A DNA stretch of 55,752 nucleotides from Saprospiraceae bacterium (GCA_022448995.1 JAKVCT010000006.1:1-55752); one strand, 5' to 3'; positions 46,060-54,629 are shown, counted from the stretch's first letter. Notes: generated from the sequence alone by a model not told the origin. Translations and numbers: made by a program.

Positions 46060-46497
46060 TTATTTCATTTTTATATTGCTTCGCGCAATATTACTACTTG
46101 CTTTTGCCAGCAGTTTTCCTTCTGCATTATGCACTTTTGACTCTAGATTGATAATAGTGCGTCCATGTTTTATAACATCAGCTTTCACAAATACTTTATC
46201 ACCTATTTGAGCTGCTGCTAAGAAATCAACATTAATATTCAGGGTAGGGTAGAAGTAGTCCGATCCTAAAGTATAAAATGCTAATCCCATCACCTCATCA
46301 ATCATTGTAGTCATGATACCACCGTGCAAAATTTTTGCGCCATTGGTCATTTCTTTTCTAACTTCAAATTCAGCAGAGGCCTCGCCATACTCAGCCTGAG
46401 TAAGTGTACCTCCCAACCATCTAGTTACTGCTGCAGGTCCTTCGCTCATACTATGTCCTACATATGCCTGTAATAATGCTAAATTGCTGTTTGCCAT
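46060..46497 (-). CDS. PaaI-family hotdog thioesterase
   Basis: These enzymes hydrolyse acyl- or aryl-CoA thioesters, here probably to control CoA levels during fatty-acid degradation. The hotdog fold is recognised by GAKILHGGIMTTMIDEVMGLAFY (about 52-74) with the central helix and substrate cleft, and by strand segments such as NINVDFLAAAQIGDKVFVKADV. The 145-residue length is typical. It lies between the TetR-type regulator gene and the HAD/ECH gene on the same strand. Upstream, 46571-46583 repeats the 13 bases TAGTTCGTTGATT of the shared motif. Confidence 0.88.
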   Translation of the reverse strand: MANSNLALLQAYVGHSMSEGPAAVTRWLGGTLTQAEYGEASAEFEVRKEMTNGAKILHGGIMTTMIDEVMGLAFYTLGSDYFYPTLNINVDFLAAAQIGDKVFVKADVIKHGRTIINLESKVHNAEGKLLAKASSNIARSNIKMK

Positions 46498-46570
46498 GAT
46501 CTTTTAGTTTTAAAGTTTAATACTAGGTTTTGGCAACCTAATGAGTAAATGTTAGTATAGTTTTTAACCT

Positions 46571-46592
46571 TAGTTCGTTGATTATTATATTC
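46571..46592. promoter_or_regulatory. Candidate regulatory motif upstream of the thioesterase gene
   Basis: TAGTTCGTTGATT at 46571-46583 is identical to the first 13 bases of the motif before thiolase; the following bases diverge. It lies 74 bases from the start codon. Confidence 0.35.
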
Positions 46593-46656
46593 TATAATCT
46601 TGGTTAGAATGATGATTTTATCAAACGTTTGTTCAAAAGAAGTCAAAAAATAAAAG

Positions 46657-47217
46657 CTATAAACGTTCTAAAGCACGTTGGCAAGCATCATAAAATAACT
46701 TCTTATCGTCATATAAACGCATCATCATGATTGCTCCTTCAATTTCCATAACGCTCTGTTGAGCCAACTGTAAGGATTCCACTTCGTCATGTTTTTCTTG
46801 GTAGATCGCTTGAAAAGCACTAATCCAATCGGTGAAAAATACTTTTAAACGCTCTTTGAAATCGCTTGTAACACTGATCGTTTCTAAGGTTAAATTTCCG
46901 AATAAACAACCTGTACTTCCTCTAGTAATAATCGGTTCTTGTTCCTTGAACATTTTGATGAAACGACTTCTAGCACTGAGTTTTTCGTCATAAGCGATAG
47001 AAAAAACTTTCTGATTATAGTAATAGTGAAGTGCCTTGAGCACTTCTTGCATGAGGTCTTCTTTACTTTTGAAATAGTAATAAAAACTGCCTTTGTGTAA
47101 TTGACAAGCATCTGCCAAATCTTTCATAGATGTTTTGTGATAACCTTGTTTTCTAAAAACTTCTACGGCAATTTTTATAATTTCTTCTTTGGTGATTTTC
47201 TGTGTAGGCATAGCCAA
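46657..47217 (-). CDS. TetR/AcrR-family transcriptional regulator, probable fatty-acid regulator
   Basis: The N-terminal DNA-binding domain (about 6-55) has the TetR pattern: KEEIIKIAVEVFRKQGYHKTSMKDLADACQLHKGSFYYYFKSKEDL. The remainder is the all-helical ligand-binding domain, with no recognisable ligand residues. It sits at the head of a row of thioesterase, HAD/ECH and thiolase genes on the same strand. By analogy with FadR- or PaaR-type proteins it may release DNA on binding acyl-CoA. A palindrome at 47264-47277 in its own promoter suggests autoregulation. 186 residues. Confidence 0.85.
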   Translation of the reverse strand: MAMPTQKITKEEIIKIAVEVFRKQGYHKTSMKDLADACQLHKGSFYYYFKSKEDLMQEVLKALHYYYNQKVFSIAYDEKLSARSRFIKMFKEQEPIITRGSTGCLFGNLTLETISVTSDFKERLKVFFTDWISAFQAIYQEKHDEVESLQLAQQSVMEIEGAIMMMRLYDDKKLFYDACQRALERL

Positions 47218-47263
47218 TAAGTATGTGAACTATCTTTATTATGTAATTGATGATGCTAATTTA

Positions 47264-47277
47264 CCAAACGTTCGTTT
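47264..47277. promoter_or_regulatory. Palindromic candidate operator of the TetR-family gene
   Basis: The bases CAAACGTTCGTTTG have 6-base complementary arms around TT, about 47 bases before the regulator start. Its GTTCGTT core also occurs in the motifs before the thiolase and thioesterase genes. Coordinates are accurate to within one or two bases. Confidence 0.45.
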
Positions 47278-47587
47278 GAAAACCAAATTTATAATGCATA
47301 ACAAGCATTTTTTTTTATTGTTTAACAGAATTTTAAAAAAATTTTGTTTGGTGAGTACTGAAAATTGTAGGACAAAGCAAATTATATTCTTGTTTGGGCT
47401 AGAGTTATCTGTTGTTAGTCTATTTGGTATAGAGGAGGATTTTCTACAATTTTTTGATTATCCTGGCTTTTTGTTCAAATTTGTTTTTGTTTTGACACAA
47501 TTTGTTTTTATCTTGTCTTTCTTTTACTAGAATAAAATGTCATTTCTTAACGAAGGGCTGAAGTCCTTCGCTATTAGCTTTGTATAT

Positions 47588-47752
47588 TATAATAATAGTC
47601 CGTGACTTTTTATCCTTTTTTACAAAAAGTTAAAAAGCATTGTTTTTTACTAATTGATAATCAATGATTTATAGGATTTTGTACTAAAAAGTACGAAATC
47701 GCTAAGTATTGATTATCAATTAGTTACAAAACCTTCACGGACTATAGTTATA
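47588..47752. repeat. Repeat family D: long nested palindrome (about 165 bp, MITE-like)
   Basis: Outer arms of 18 bases pair in 16 positions (TATAATAATAGTCCGTGA with its partner at 47735-47752). A perfect 17-bp inner repeat, ACTAATTGATAATCAAT, pairs with 47708-47724. An innermost pair, GATTTTGTACT, pairs with 47690-47700. It ends 22 bases before the start of the next gene. A shorter relative is at 50474-50534. Confidence 0.7.
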
Positions 47753-47774
47753 ACCACAGTTAAATATTATATTC

Positions 47775-49112
47775 ATGCTTCAACATTTACACACCAAGAA
47801 TTTTTACAAATTTGATGAGGTGATGTCTGCATTACAGAAAAGTATTCGTCGTTGCAAGGTCAAAGACACACTTTTTTGGGCTGGGGAGTTAGAAAATAGT
47901 GGTTTTGGGGCGGCTATGTACAATCGTTTATTTACGATTATATCAGAAGATATTGGGATAGCTGAGCCTTATATTTTGATGAATATTTATCCGTTCTATG
48001 AAGAATGGTCGAAGACTAGAAAGAAAGATCCTAAACAAGCAGCGCTGTATAGTATGTGTGCAGCTAAGACATTGGCATTAGGACATAAAAATAGGAGTGT
48101 AAATAACCTATTGGGATACATTACATTTAGAACTCAACCTTTGGATGGATGGAAAAAGCTACCGCCAAGTACTGAGGTACTAAAGTTTATAGAAGAGAAA
48201 ATTCCGTTTAATCTTTTAGTTGGTGTAGACGAAGAAACCTTAGATGTGCGTTCAGCATTGGTTTATTTAGCAGCAGCAATAGAACAGGAAGATTTAGAGA
48301 ATGCTATATTTTTTACCAATCTGATTAATCTAGATACTAATGCTGGTGATAATCGTTTGACACTGGAAAAATATCTGGGTTATAAAATAAAAGGGAGTAC
48401 TAAGCAATTAGGCGAAAACTCTAGTCTGTATACTTGGTATTTATTGTTGCGAATGGCAAAGGCATGGAAGGCTGAGGATCTTTACCAATTTATAGAGCAA
48501 TCATACATTCTATATATCAAAAAATTAGGGACACCTAGATTGACATTAGCGCAAGCTGTAATGACAATGGTATTGTATAAAAAGTTGGATACTAAAAGTC
48601 AAGCTAAAGCGAAAGTAGAGGAGTTGACCACAGAAGAAAAGCAGTTATATTATAATAATGATGTGGATCTGCAAAAACGTCGTCAGTTGGTTATGCCTGA
48701 TTATGCGATTGATAAACATACAGTTAGAGGTAAAGGATCTACAAAAGGATTGATTGATAATATTTATGCGCTACATAAGGCAGCTACTTATCAAAATGTA
48801 AAGAGCGAAACTTGGTCTAAAGAGGAGATTGCTAAATCACATGGTAAATTTATGTGTTTTCTGGAGAAAAGAGATGAACGTAGACCTGAATTACATTCTA
48901 GATTAAGTCATTTTTTTGATGTAGGAACTAAGGTAGAGAATTTGAGAAAAGGTTGGCAAGGAGAAGATCCATTTCATGAAAAATCGAGAGAAAAATATTT
49001 GTTGCGAGAAGCAGAAGGTGGTTATAGAGCAGCAAAATCTACACAGATTATAAAGAAAGCTTATCCTATATTATTAAAGAATCAACAACTTTGGAAATAT
49101 GTTGCTAAGTAA
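47775..49112 (+). CDS. RarA/MgsA C-terminal-like protein without ATPase domain
   Basis: The first 65 residues (FDEVMSALQKSIRRCKVKDTLFWAGELE, then LFTIISEDIGIAEP) closely follow the C-terminal oligomerisation part of RarA/MgsA clamp-loader-like ATPases (pattern SALxKSxRG.D...YWLAR.L, then ASEDIGLADP). The AAA+ ATPase module that normally precedes it is absent: the protein starts at this segment. The C-terminal third has DKHTVRGKGSTKG and SHFFDVGTKVENL. 445 residues. It overlaps the next gene by 14 bases, so translation is probably coupled. Function unknown; a role in DNA replication or repair assembly is a guess from fold. Confidence 0.6.
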   Translation: MLQHLHTKNFYKFDEVMSALQKSIRRCKVKDTLFWAGELENSGFGAAMYNRLFTIISEDIGIAEPYILMNIYPFYEEWSKTRKKDPKQAALYSMCAAKTLALGHKNRSVNNLLGYITFRTQPLDGWKKLPPSTEVLKFIEEKIPFNLLVGVDEETLDVRSALVYLAAAIEQEDLENAIFFTNLINLDTNAGDNRLTLEKYLGYKIKGSTKQLGENSSLYTWYLLLRMAKAWKAEDLYQFIEQSYILYIKKLGTPRLTLAQAVMTMVLYKKLDTKSQAKAKVEELTTEEKQLYYNNDVDLQKRRQLVMPDYAIDKHTVRGKGSTKGLIDNIYALHKAATYQNVKSETWSKEEIAKSHGKFMCFLEKRDERRPELHSRLSHFFDVGTKVENLRKGWQGEDPFHEKSREKYLLREAEGGYRAAKSTQIIKKAYPILLKNQQLWKYVAK

Positions 49113-49938
49113 TCAACAATTATTATTCAACGGAACTTACCTACCTTACCAAAATCATAGTCAGTCTACTCAGAGTATCGGGAAACATGAAGACTTTTTT
49201 AGTCATGAAATCTTTATGAATATAACTTCTAAGACATCAACTTACTATGCTTATTTTCACTATTTGAAAACAAAATATAAGGTTTTTGTCAAGGGACCTT
49301 TTAAGACTTGGAATGATAATATTCTTTATCAGGCTTTTGTAGATGAACTGAAACCTTTCTTTGGCTTACAAAAAATAGGAATTCATATTGCCAAGCTAGA
49401 TTATAAAGGAAAACCACTATTTTACTTGATTATGCGTGATTTTGGAGATGGTGCGGAGCATTATCCAACCAAGGAAAAAGATGGTGTGAAGCGAATAGAT
49501 AAGGATAAGATTCCCATCTTACAGATGAATCGCTGGTTGCGAGCAAATGATTTAGAAAAGCATCCAGAGGTGTTAAAGCAGTACGTTGATATTCTACTTT
49601 TTCGCCAGATCATAGAAAGTAGTGATACGAATAATACGAATATTATTGTGAATGGAAATAAGGTGTTATCTGTAGATGAGAACCACAAAGGATACTTTCT
49701 AGAGGGAAAATTATATTCGCACCGACCAACTAAAGTCTGTGCAGCGATCGTAGCAACATACTTGAAAAAGAATAAGACTCAAATTAGTGAGCAACTGAAA
49801 ACTTGGAAAAAGCTATGGGAATCTCAGGCATTTCAACAAAGGTTGAATGCATTTGGAAAAACAATATTTATGCAGAAGGTATTGGAAAATATAGAAAAAC
49901 TAGTGATACATCACCAGCAAGATCAATGGCAGCTTTAG
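49099..49938 (+). CDS. Hypothetical protein with possible kinase-like fold
   Basis: I do not recognise a named family. The segment VDILLFRQIIESSDTNNTNI, then IVNGNKVLSVDEN (163-195), resembles the catalytic and metal-binding loops of PI3-kinase/HipA-like folds (D..N...D), here D176, N181 and D193, with K65 in KVFVKGPF as a candidate phosphate-binding lysine. This is inference from motif spacing only. The ATG at 49099 lies within the last codons of the previous gene, a 14-base overlap implying coupled translation. 279 residues, no signal peptide or membrane segment. Confidence 0.55.
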   Translation: MLLSNQQLLFNGTYLPYQNHSQSTQSIGKHEDFFSHEIFMNITSKTSTYYAYFHYLKTKYKVFVKGPFKTWNDNILYQAFVDELKPFFGLQKIGIHIAKLDYKGKPLFYLIMRDFGDGAEHYPTKEKDGVKRIDKDKIPILQMNRWLRANDLEKHPEVLKQYVDILLFRQIIESSDTNNTNIIVNGNKVLSVDENHKGYFLEGKLYSHRPTKVCAAIVATYLKKNKTQISEQLKTWKKLWESQAFQQRLNAFGKTIFMQKVLENIEKLVIHHQQDQWQL

Positions 49939-49975
49939 TATGCCATATACAAGACCAACTTATGTTACAGACTAC

Positions 49976-50401
49976 TTAGTAACTACTTACCAAAGCTTCT
50001 TTTTGTGCTCTACTCCAAGTTAGAGCAGCATCTACGTCAGAAAATAGTTTGATCGTAATACCATTCTTTTTGTTGAAAGACAACAATAGGTTACCAAAAA
50101 TCCTAGAAAGAGAGGATTTCATGATGACTGCACAGGTGATTAGATGTGGGTTCAGCATTTTTTCAGAATAATCCCTTGATACTTTGGGAATGTTATTTTT
50201 AAGACTGCGCAGATCTGTAACTAAAAAGACTTTATTGCCCTGCATCATATTGATCATGCGATCAATATTGTACTTCGTTTTGTCGAGTTCTGAGTTTATA
50301 CCATCAAGACTTTGGAGTCCATTATTGTTGATTTCGTGGTACATGATTGAAGATTCTAACCATGAAATTTCACCACCATAAATACGTTCTTTGTTTTTCA
50401 T
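49976..50401 (-). CDS. STAS/SpoIIAA-like domain protein
   Basis: This 141-residue protein resembles small Bacteroidota proteins of STAS/SEC14-like type. It has a strand-helix layout with VFLVTDLRSLK near 58-68, a helical segment SRDYSEKMLNPHLITCAVIM, and a C-terminal KLFSDVDAALTWSRAQ that matches the family's F-x-s-x-x-x-A-l-x-W ending. Such proteins often bind partners in regulatory switches or may bind nucleotides; no catalytic residue is visible. It converges with the kinase-like gene, and repeat copies of family D lie on either side of this three-gene group. Confidence 0.55.
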   Translation of the reverse strand: MKNKERIYGGEISWLESSIMYHEINNNGLQSLDGINSELDKTKYNIDRMINMMQGNKVFLVTDLRSLKNNIPKVSRDYSEKMLNPHLITCAVIMKSSLSRIFGNLLLSFNKKNGITIKLFSDVDAALTWSRAQKEALVSSY

Positions 50402-50473
50402 TTTCAGAACTTTAGGTTATCTGTTGACATAGAGTATATGATAAATAAAATTGTATTCTATTTATTATGCCTA

Positions 50474-50534
50474 ATAATTGTCCATGGCTTTTTATGCTTT
50501 TTTGTAAAAAGCTAAAACCCTTCACGGACTATAG
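50474..50534. repeat. Repeat family D, short copy
   Basis: It begins AATTGTCCATGGCTTTTTA and ends CTTCACGGACTATA, with a short inner CTTTTTA/TAAAAAG stem. It resembles the ends of the long palindrome at 47588-47752, with the middle missing. It lies just after the acetyltransferase stop. Confidence 0.5.
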
Positions 50535-50536
50535 AT

Positions 50537-50995
50537 CTAATAATTATGATACATTTCGATATGAGGAATTCCATCTTCTAAATATTCCTTGGTAGTACTA
50601 ACAAATCCTACAGAATTATAATAATGTTCTAAATGCTTTTGTGCACTGAGACGAATATTCGTTTCTCCCCATAATTTTTTACAGTATTCCATAGATCGTC
50701 GCATAAGAGGACGACCTAAACCTGTTCCTCTAGCTTTGGAACTGGTGATTACTCTACCGATAGCAACATCATTAGGATAAGAAATACCTAAGGGTACAAG
50801 TCTAGTATAGGCAAGTAGTTCTCCCTCTTGATTGGTGACTAAAACATGCCAACATTTTTGGTCCTTATTGTCAAAATCCAAATAAGGACAATTCTGTTCA
50901 ACAACAAAGACATCTTGGCGTAATACTCCTAATGCATAGAGTTGGTGAATCGTAAGTTCATTAAAATGCAGACACTGCCAATTGAGCTGTTCCAT
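50537..50995 (-). CDS. GNAT-family N-acetyltransferase (ElaA-like)
   Basis: The ElaA branch of the GNAT family is recognised from VLRQDVFVVEQNCPYLDFDNKDQ near the N-terminus, AYTRLVPLGISYPNDVAIGRVI, and the acetyl-CoA binding segment SSKARGTGLGRPLM. The end HLEHYYNSVGF matches the conserved C-terminal motif. 152 residues. The acceptor substrate of ElaA-type proteins is not known. The start at 50995 fits the conserved N-terminal segment. Confidence 0.88.
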   Translation of the reverse strand: MEQLNWQCLHFNELTIHQLYALGVLRQDVFVVEQNCPYLDFDNKDQKCWHVLVTNQEGELLAYTRLVPLGISYPNDVAIGRVITSSKARGTGLGRPLMRRSMEYCKKLWGETNIRLSAQKHLEHYYNSVGFVSTTKEYLEDGIPHIEMYHNY

Positions 50996-51160
50996 ATAGG
51001 ATGAGTTGGTTATTATTATTAATCTCTAATCTTTTTGCAGTTTTCTTTGCTTGCCAAACCCTTTTCAAGAGCTAGCAACATGCGAAAGTCCCTAAAAACA
51101 GTCAAAACATTTACTATGTTTATAGTACAGAGTACTGGAAAATAGTCCACCACTTTTTGT

Positions 51161-51462
51161 TAAGTAACAGTCCAAATGTTTTCGTAGTTATCTTTAGTCG
51201 TATACTGCTTCACAGAGCCTTGCTGAGGTTGTCTAAAAAGGTTACCCTAATCTGAAAGATTAGAATATTATTTGGCGAGGGAACCCTGAAAGGCTCAGCG
51301 CAGCTAATGAATTGCCTCGCAACAAAGAAAAAATAAAATCCAAAATTTTATTTGGTTCTATTTTTCGAAACTTGCCTTTTCAGACACTCCCATGTTCTGC
51401 CCATTGAATCTGACTAAAATCATTCTAAATATATTCTACGATTACCTTTGTCCTCTTACTTA
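51161..51462 (+). repeat. Repeat family B, copy 2, with nested element F
   Basis: Begins TAAGTAACAGTCCAAATGTT and ends TATTCTACGATTACCTTTG then CTTACTTA, like the copies at 12237 and 54738. At 302 bp it is longer than the others because a 155-bp element F (51231-51385) replaces a short central stretch. Confidence 0.7.
51231..51385. repeat. Repeat family F, nested copy (155 bp)
   Basis: Opens GTCTAAAAAGG and closes CCTTTTCAGAC, with AGAATATTATTTGGCG and ATTTGGTTCTATTTTTCG inside. The same order of blocks in the opposite orientation is at 14206-14359. The ends are inverted repeats. Confidence 0.7.
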
Positions 51463-51579
51463 AAAACTATAAAAGTTTTGTTTTTTACTGATAGATGATT
51501 AATAGTTATATGTATTGGTAATCAGTAAGTTGTGGGATATTTATAGACTATAGGTTTAACTGCAGGGTGCAAAAATAAA

Positions 51580-51616
51580 AAAGCTATTCCAAATCTTTTA
51601 GGATTGAAATAGCTTT
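51580..51616 (-). terminator. Terminator of sucA
   Basis: On the minus strand AAAGCTATTTCAA pairs with TTGGAATAGCTTT (12 of 13) around an 11-base loop and is followed by a T run. It lies about 60 bases after the sucA stop. Confidence 0.75.
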
Positions 51617-51673
51617 CTATATAAAAATTACGTTTTTGTGACTTTAGATAGTCCTCAACATAAGTGCTTTTGC

Positions 51674-54457
51674 TTATTTGCTATCAGAACTTACCAATTC
51701 AGATTTCTCTGTTTCTTGTTCTACAAAGAAAGCACGCTCAATAATATCTTTCTGTTCTTCCAAATGGCGTTTTTTGAAGCCAGTAGCAGGAGAAGCACTT
51801 GATTTTCTTGAAATCAATTGAATCTCATAACGACGATAGAAAGCTAAGATATATTGCCAAGCACCCATATTAGAAGGCTCCTCTTGTACCCAAGCAAATT
51901 TAGCATGTGCATACTTACGCAAGGCTTGGTTCACCTGTGTACGAGGGAAAGGATAGAGCTGTTCTAAACGAACAATAGCGATATCATCACGTCCATTTTT
52001 CTCCTTGTAATCCAGTAATTCAAAATAAATTTTACCAGAACAACACAATACCTTCTTTACTTTTGCAATCTCTTCAGGAGTATTGATTGCAGGATCATCA
52101 AATGTTTCCTTAAAGTTATTGGAAGTAAACTCACTAATATTAGACACACAACGTGGATGTCTCAATAGTGATTTTGGTGCCATCAGAACCAAAGGTTTGC
52201 GGAACGGACGCTTCAGTTGGCGGCGAATCAAATGGAAGAAGTTAGCTGGAGTAGTTACATTGGCAACTGTTAAGTTATATTCCGCACATGCTTGTAGATA
52301 ACGCTCCAATCTTGCACTAGAGTGTTCTGGACCTTGCCCCTCATAACCATGTGGTAGTAACAGTACCAATCCACTTTGGCGTTGCCACTTACTCTCACCT
52401 GAGCCTACAAATTGATCAAACATACTTTGTGCACCATTGGCAAAATCCCCAAACTGTGCTTCCCAAATTACCAATGTCTCTGGAGTAGCAATAGAATAAC
52501 CATATTCAAAACCTAAAACAGCAAACTCAGACAACAAAGAGTTATGTATGCGGAATTTCCCCTGCTTATCAGACAAGTGGTTTAGACGATTATAACCTTT
52601 GTTGGTTTCAGAGTCAACCAAAACAGCATTTCTGTGTGAAAATGTACCCCGCTTAACATCTTGTCCTGTTATACGTACATCACTACCTTCCAAGAGCAAA
52701 GATCCATAAGCTAAGTGCTCAGCCATAGACCAGTCTATCGTCTTTTTATCAATTAGATCTTGACGACTTTTTAGAATACGATTAAATTTGCGCAAAGGAG
52801 TAAAACCCTCAGGCATTGTTTGTAAGGTATTCAGAATATGCAAAGCTGTATTTTCTGAAATCCCTGTATCTGGCGAAACCCTATAATCTTCAGAGCTAGT
52901 TTGTACTTGCATTTTTTTCCAAGCTTGTTCAGGCTCTTGTAATAAATAAGGAATGGGTTGTTCCTTGACCATATTGAAACGATCTTGTAACAAATCATTA
53001 AATTCCTTATTCATTTTTTTAGCCAATTCAGCTTCGATCGCTCCACTTTCAATTAGTAAATTACTATAAATGGTACGTGGATCTTTATGTTTCTTGATCA
53101 ACTTATAAAGCTTCGGCTGCGTAAACTGTGGATCATCTCCTTCGTTGTGTCCATGTTTACGATAACAAACCATGTCAATATATACATCCGTATTGAAGGC
53201 TTGACGATAACGTGCAGCTAACTGAGCTACTAGAAATACAGCCTCTGCATCATCTCCATTGACATGAAATACAGGAGCTTGTACCAACTTTGCAGCAGCT
53301 GTACAGTAAGTAGAAGAACGTGCATCATCAAAATCAGTCGTAAAACCAATCTGATTATTTATAACTAAATGAATAGTACCACCAGTATAATATCCCTCGA
53401 GTTGACTCATTTGAGATACCTCATAAACAACCCCTTGACCAGCAACAGCTGCATCTCCATGGATTAGGATAGGTAAAATACGGTCAAAGTCACTCTTGTA
53501 TAGAATATCAGCCTTGGCTCTTGTAAATCCTTGAACTACAGAATCTACTGCCTCTAAGTGAGAGGGATTAGGTGCTAACTGTAAGTTAACACTATGACCA
53601 CTAGGACTCTTATATATAGAGGAGTAGCCTAAGTGATATTTTACATCACCATCTCCAAACGTTTCTTCAGGCATTACATCCTGAAATTCGTTGAAAATAT
53701 GCTCATAAGTCTTACCCATGATATTAGCCAAGACATTCAAACGGCCTCTATGCGCCATTCCAATGACTACTTCTTCTACTTCATCATCTGCAGCAGTATT
53801 GATCATTGTGTCAAGTGCTACAATTGCAGATTCTCCTCCTTCTAGACCAAAACGCTTTTGAGCAACATACTTTTTTGCTAGGAAATTCTCGAAACCAACA
53901 GCACCATTGAGTTTTTCTAAGATGCGTTTTTTATTGTGGATAGACAACTGTTTACGCTTCTCCGGAAAAGCTTCTATTTCTTTCTGTAACCACAAATATT
54001 TATCTTGATTCTCAATATGACCATATTCAAAACCAATATTTCCAGCATATAACTCCTCAAGTCGATCCTTAATTGCTTGAAGACTAGCTGTACCTATTCC
54101 AAGCTCTTGACCTGCAAGGAAAGTACGACCTAAATCTTGATCCGATAAACCATAATTCTCTAGATGCAATTGTGGAAAGTGGAAACGACGTCGACGAATT
54201 GGATTCGTTGTAGAGGTTAGATGTCCACGTTTGCGATATGCCTCAATAAGCTTTAGAACTTCGAGCTCTTTTGGATTAATACCCTGTTGATTTGTTGTAG
54301 GGACTGAATCTATCTCAGCTTCACTTTGGCTAGCAAAGTCGAAACCTAAGAAAAATTCTCTCCATCCGCTAGATACGCTGTTGGGATCTTTTTTGTATTC
54401 CTGATACATACGTTCTATATAGGATGGATGTGCATTGGCGATAAACGAAAAGTCCAT
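51674..54457 (-). CDS. sucA: 2-oxoglutarate dehydrogenase E1 component
   Basis: This thiamine-diphosphate enzyme decarboxylates 2-oxoglutarate in the TCA cycle and passes the succinyl group to the E2 subunit. The N-terminal leader (FIANAHPSYIERMYQEYKKDP) is typical of the family. The ThDP-binding part includes HGDAAVAGQGVVYE and a GHNEGDDPQFTQPKLY segment, with VIGMAHRGRLNVLANIMGK for binding. The transketolase-like second half contains the LLPHGYEGQGPEHSSARLER motif. At 927 residues it is full length. The sucB gene is not next to it; after sucA come a terminator, repeats and an acetyltransferase gene, so E2 must be encoded elsewhere. Confidence 0.97.
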   Translation of the reverse strand: MDFSFIANAHPSYIERMYQEYKKDPNSVSSGWREFFLGFDFASQSEAEIDSVPTTNQQGINPKELEVLKLIEAYRKRGHLTSTTNPIRRRRFHFPQLHLENYGLSDQDLGRTFLAGQELGIGTASLQAIKDRLEELYAGNIGFEYGHIENQDKYLWLQKEIEAFPEKRKQLSIHNKKRILEKLNGAVGFENFLAKKYVAQKRFGLEGGESAIVALDTMINTAADDEVEEVVIGMAHRGRLNVLANIMGKTYEHIFNEFQDVMPEETFGDGDVKYHLGYSSIYKSPSGHSVNLQLAPNPSHLEAVDSVVQGFTRAKADILYKSDFDRILPILIHGDAAVAGQGVVYEVSQMSQLEGYYTGGTIHLVINNQIGFTTDFDDARSSTYCTAAAKLVQAPVFHVNGDDAEAVFLVAQLAARYRQAFNTDVYIDMVCYRKHGHNEGDDPQFTQPKLYKLIKKHKDPRTIYSNLLIESGAIEAELAKKMNKEFNDLLQDRFNMVKEQPIPYLLQEPEQAWKKMQVQTSSEDYRVSPDTGISENTALHILNTLQTMPEGFTPLRKFNRILKSRQDLIDKKTIDWSMAEHLAYGSLLLEGSDVRITGQDVKRGTFSHRNAVLVDSETNKGYNRLNHLSDKQGKFRIHNSLLSEFAVLGFEYGYSIATPETLVIWEAQFGDFANGAQSMFDQFVGSGESKWQRQSGLVLLLPHGYEGQGPEHSSARLERYLQACAEYNLTVANVTTPANFFHLIRRQLKRPFRKPLVLMAPKSLLRHPRCVSNISEFTSNNFKETFDDPAINTPEEIAKVKKVLCCSGKIYFELLDYKEKNGRDDIAIVRLEQLYPFPRTQVNQALRKYAHAKFAWVQEEPSNMGAWQYILAFYRRYEIQLISRKSSASPATGFKKRHLEEQKDIIERAFFVEQETEKSELVSSDSK

Positions 54458-54629
54458 TAGTTTTAATATTGTAATTTTTTAGTAGTTCATTCGATACATA
54501 TGATCTACGAACTCATGTTTTTATATAACGATCAAGAATAGTTGGATGTTCTATTCTTATCTAGAATAAAATTGATTGTTGTATTATGTTTATTCACTTG
54601 AGTAGATAAGGGAATTAAATTTGATGAAA

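Larger units (their letters stand above)
47218..47774. other. Intergenic region with operator palindrome and long hairpin
   Basis: This 557-bp gap contains the TetR-type palindrome (47264-47277), hydrophobic-reading AT-rich DNA without a convincing gene, a small hairpin CGAAGG/CCTTCG (47551-47570) and the large hairpin 47588-47752. Confidence 0.5.
50996..51673. other. Intergenic region occupied by nested repeats
   Basis: The 678-bp gap holds repeat B copy 2 (51161-51462) with element F inside it, a degenerate family D segment near 51465-51556, and the sucA terminator at 51580-51616. No gene is supported. Confidence 0.6.

Noticed and set aside
47189..47530. A 113-codon plus-strand open frame upstream of the unknown cassette
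   Set aside because: It overlaps the start of the TetR-family gene on the other strand, is very rich in Phe/Leu/Ile from AT-rich DNA, and has no ribosome site or family resemblance.
51161..51462. Insertion sequence with a transposase
   Set aside because: The repeats have inverted ends, but no frame in or near them encodes a transposase, so only non-autonomous elements are supported.
51674..54457. sucAB operon
   Set aside because: No E2 (sucB) gene lies downstream; the next feature is a terminator followed by repeats.
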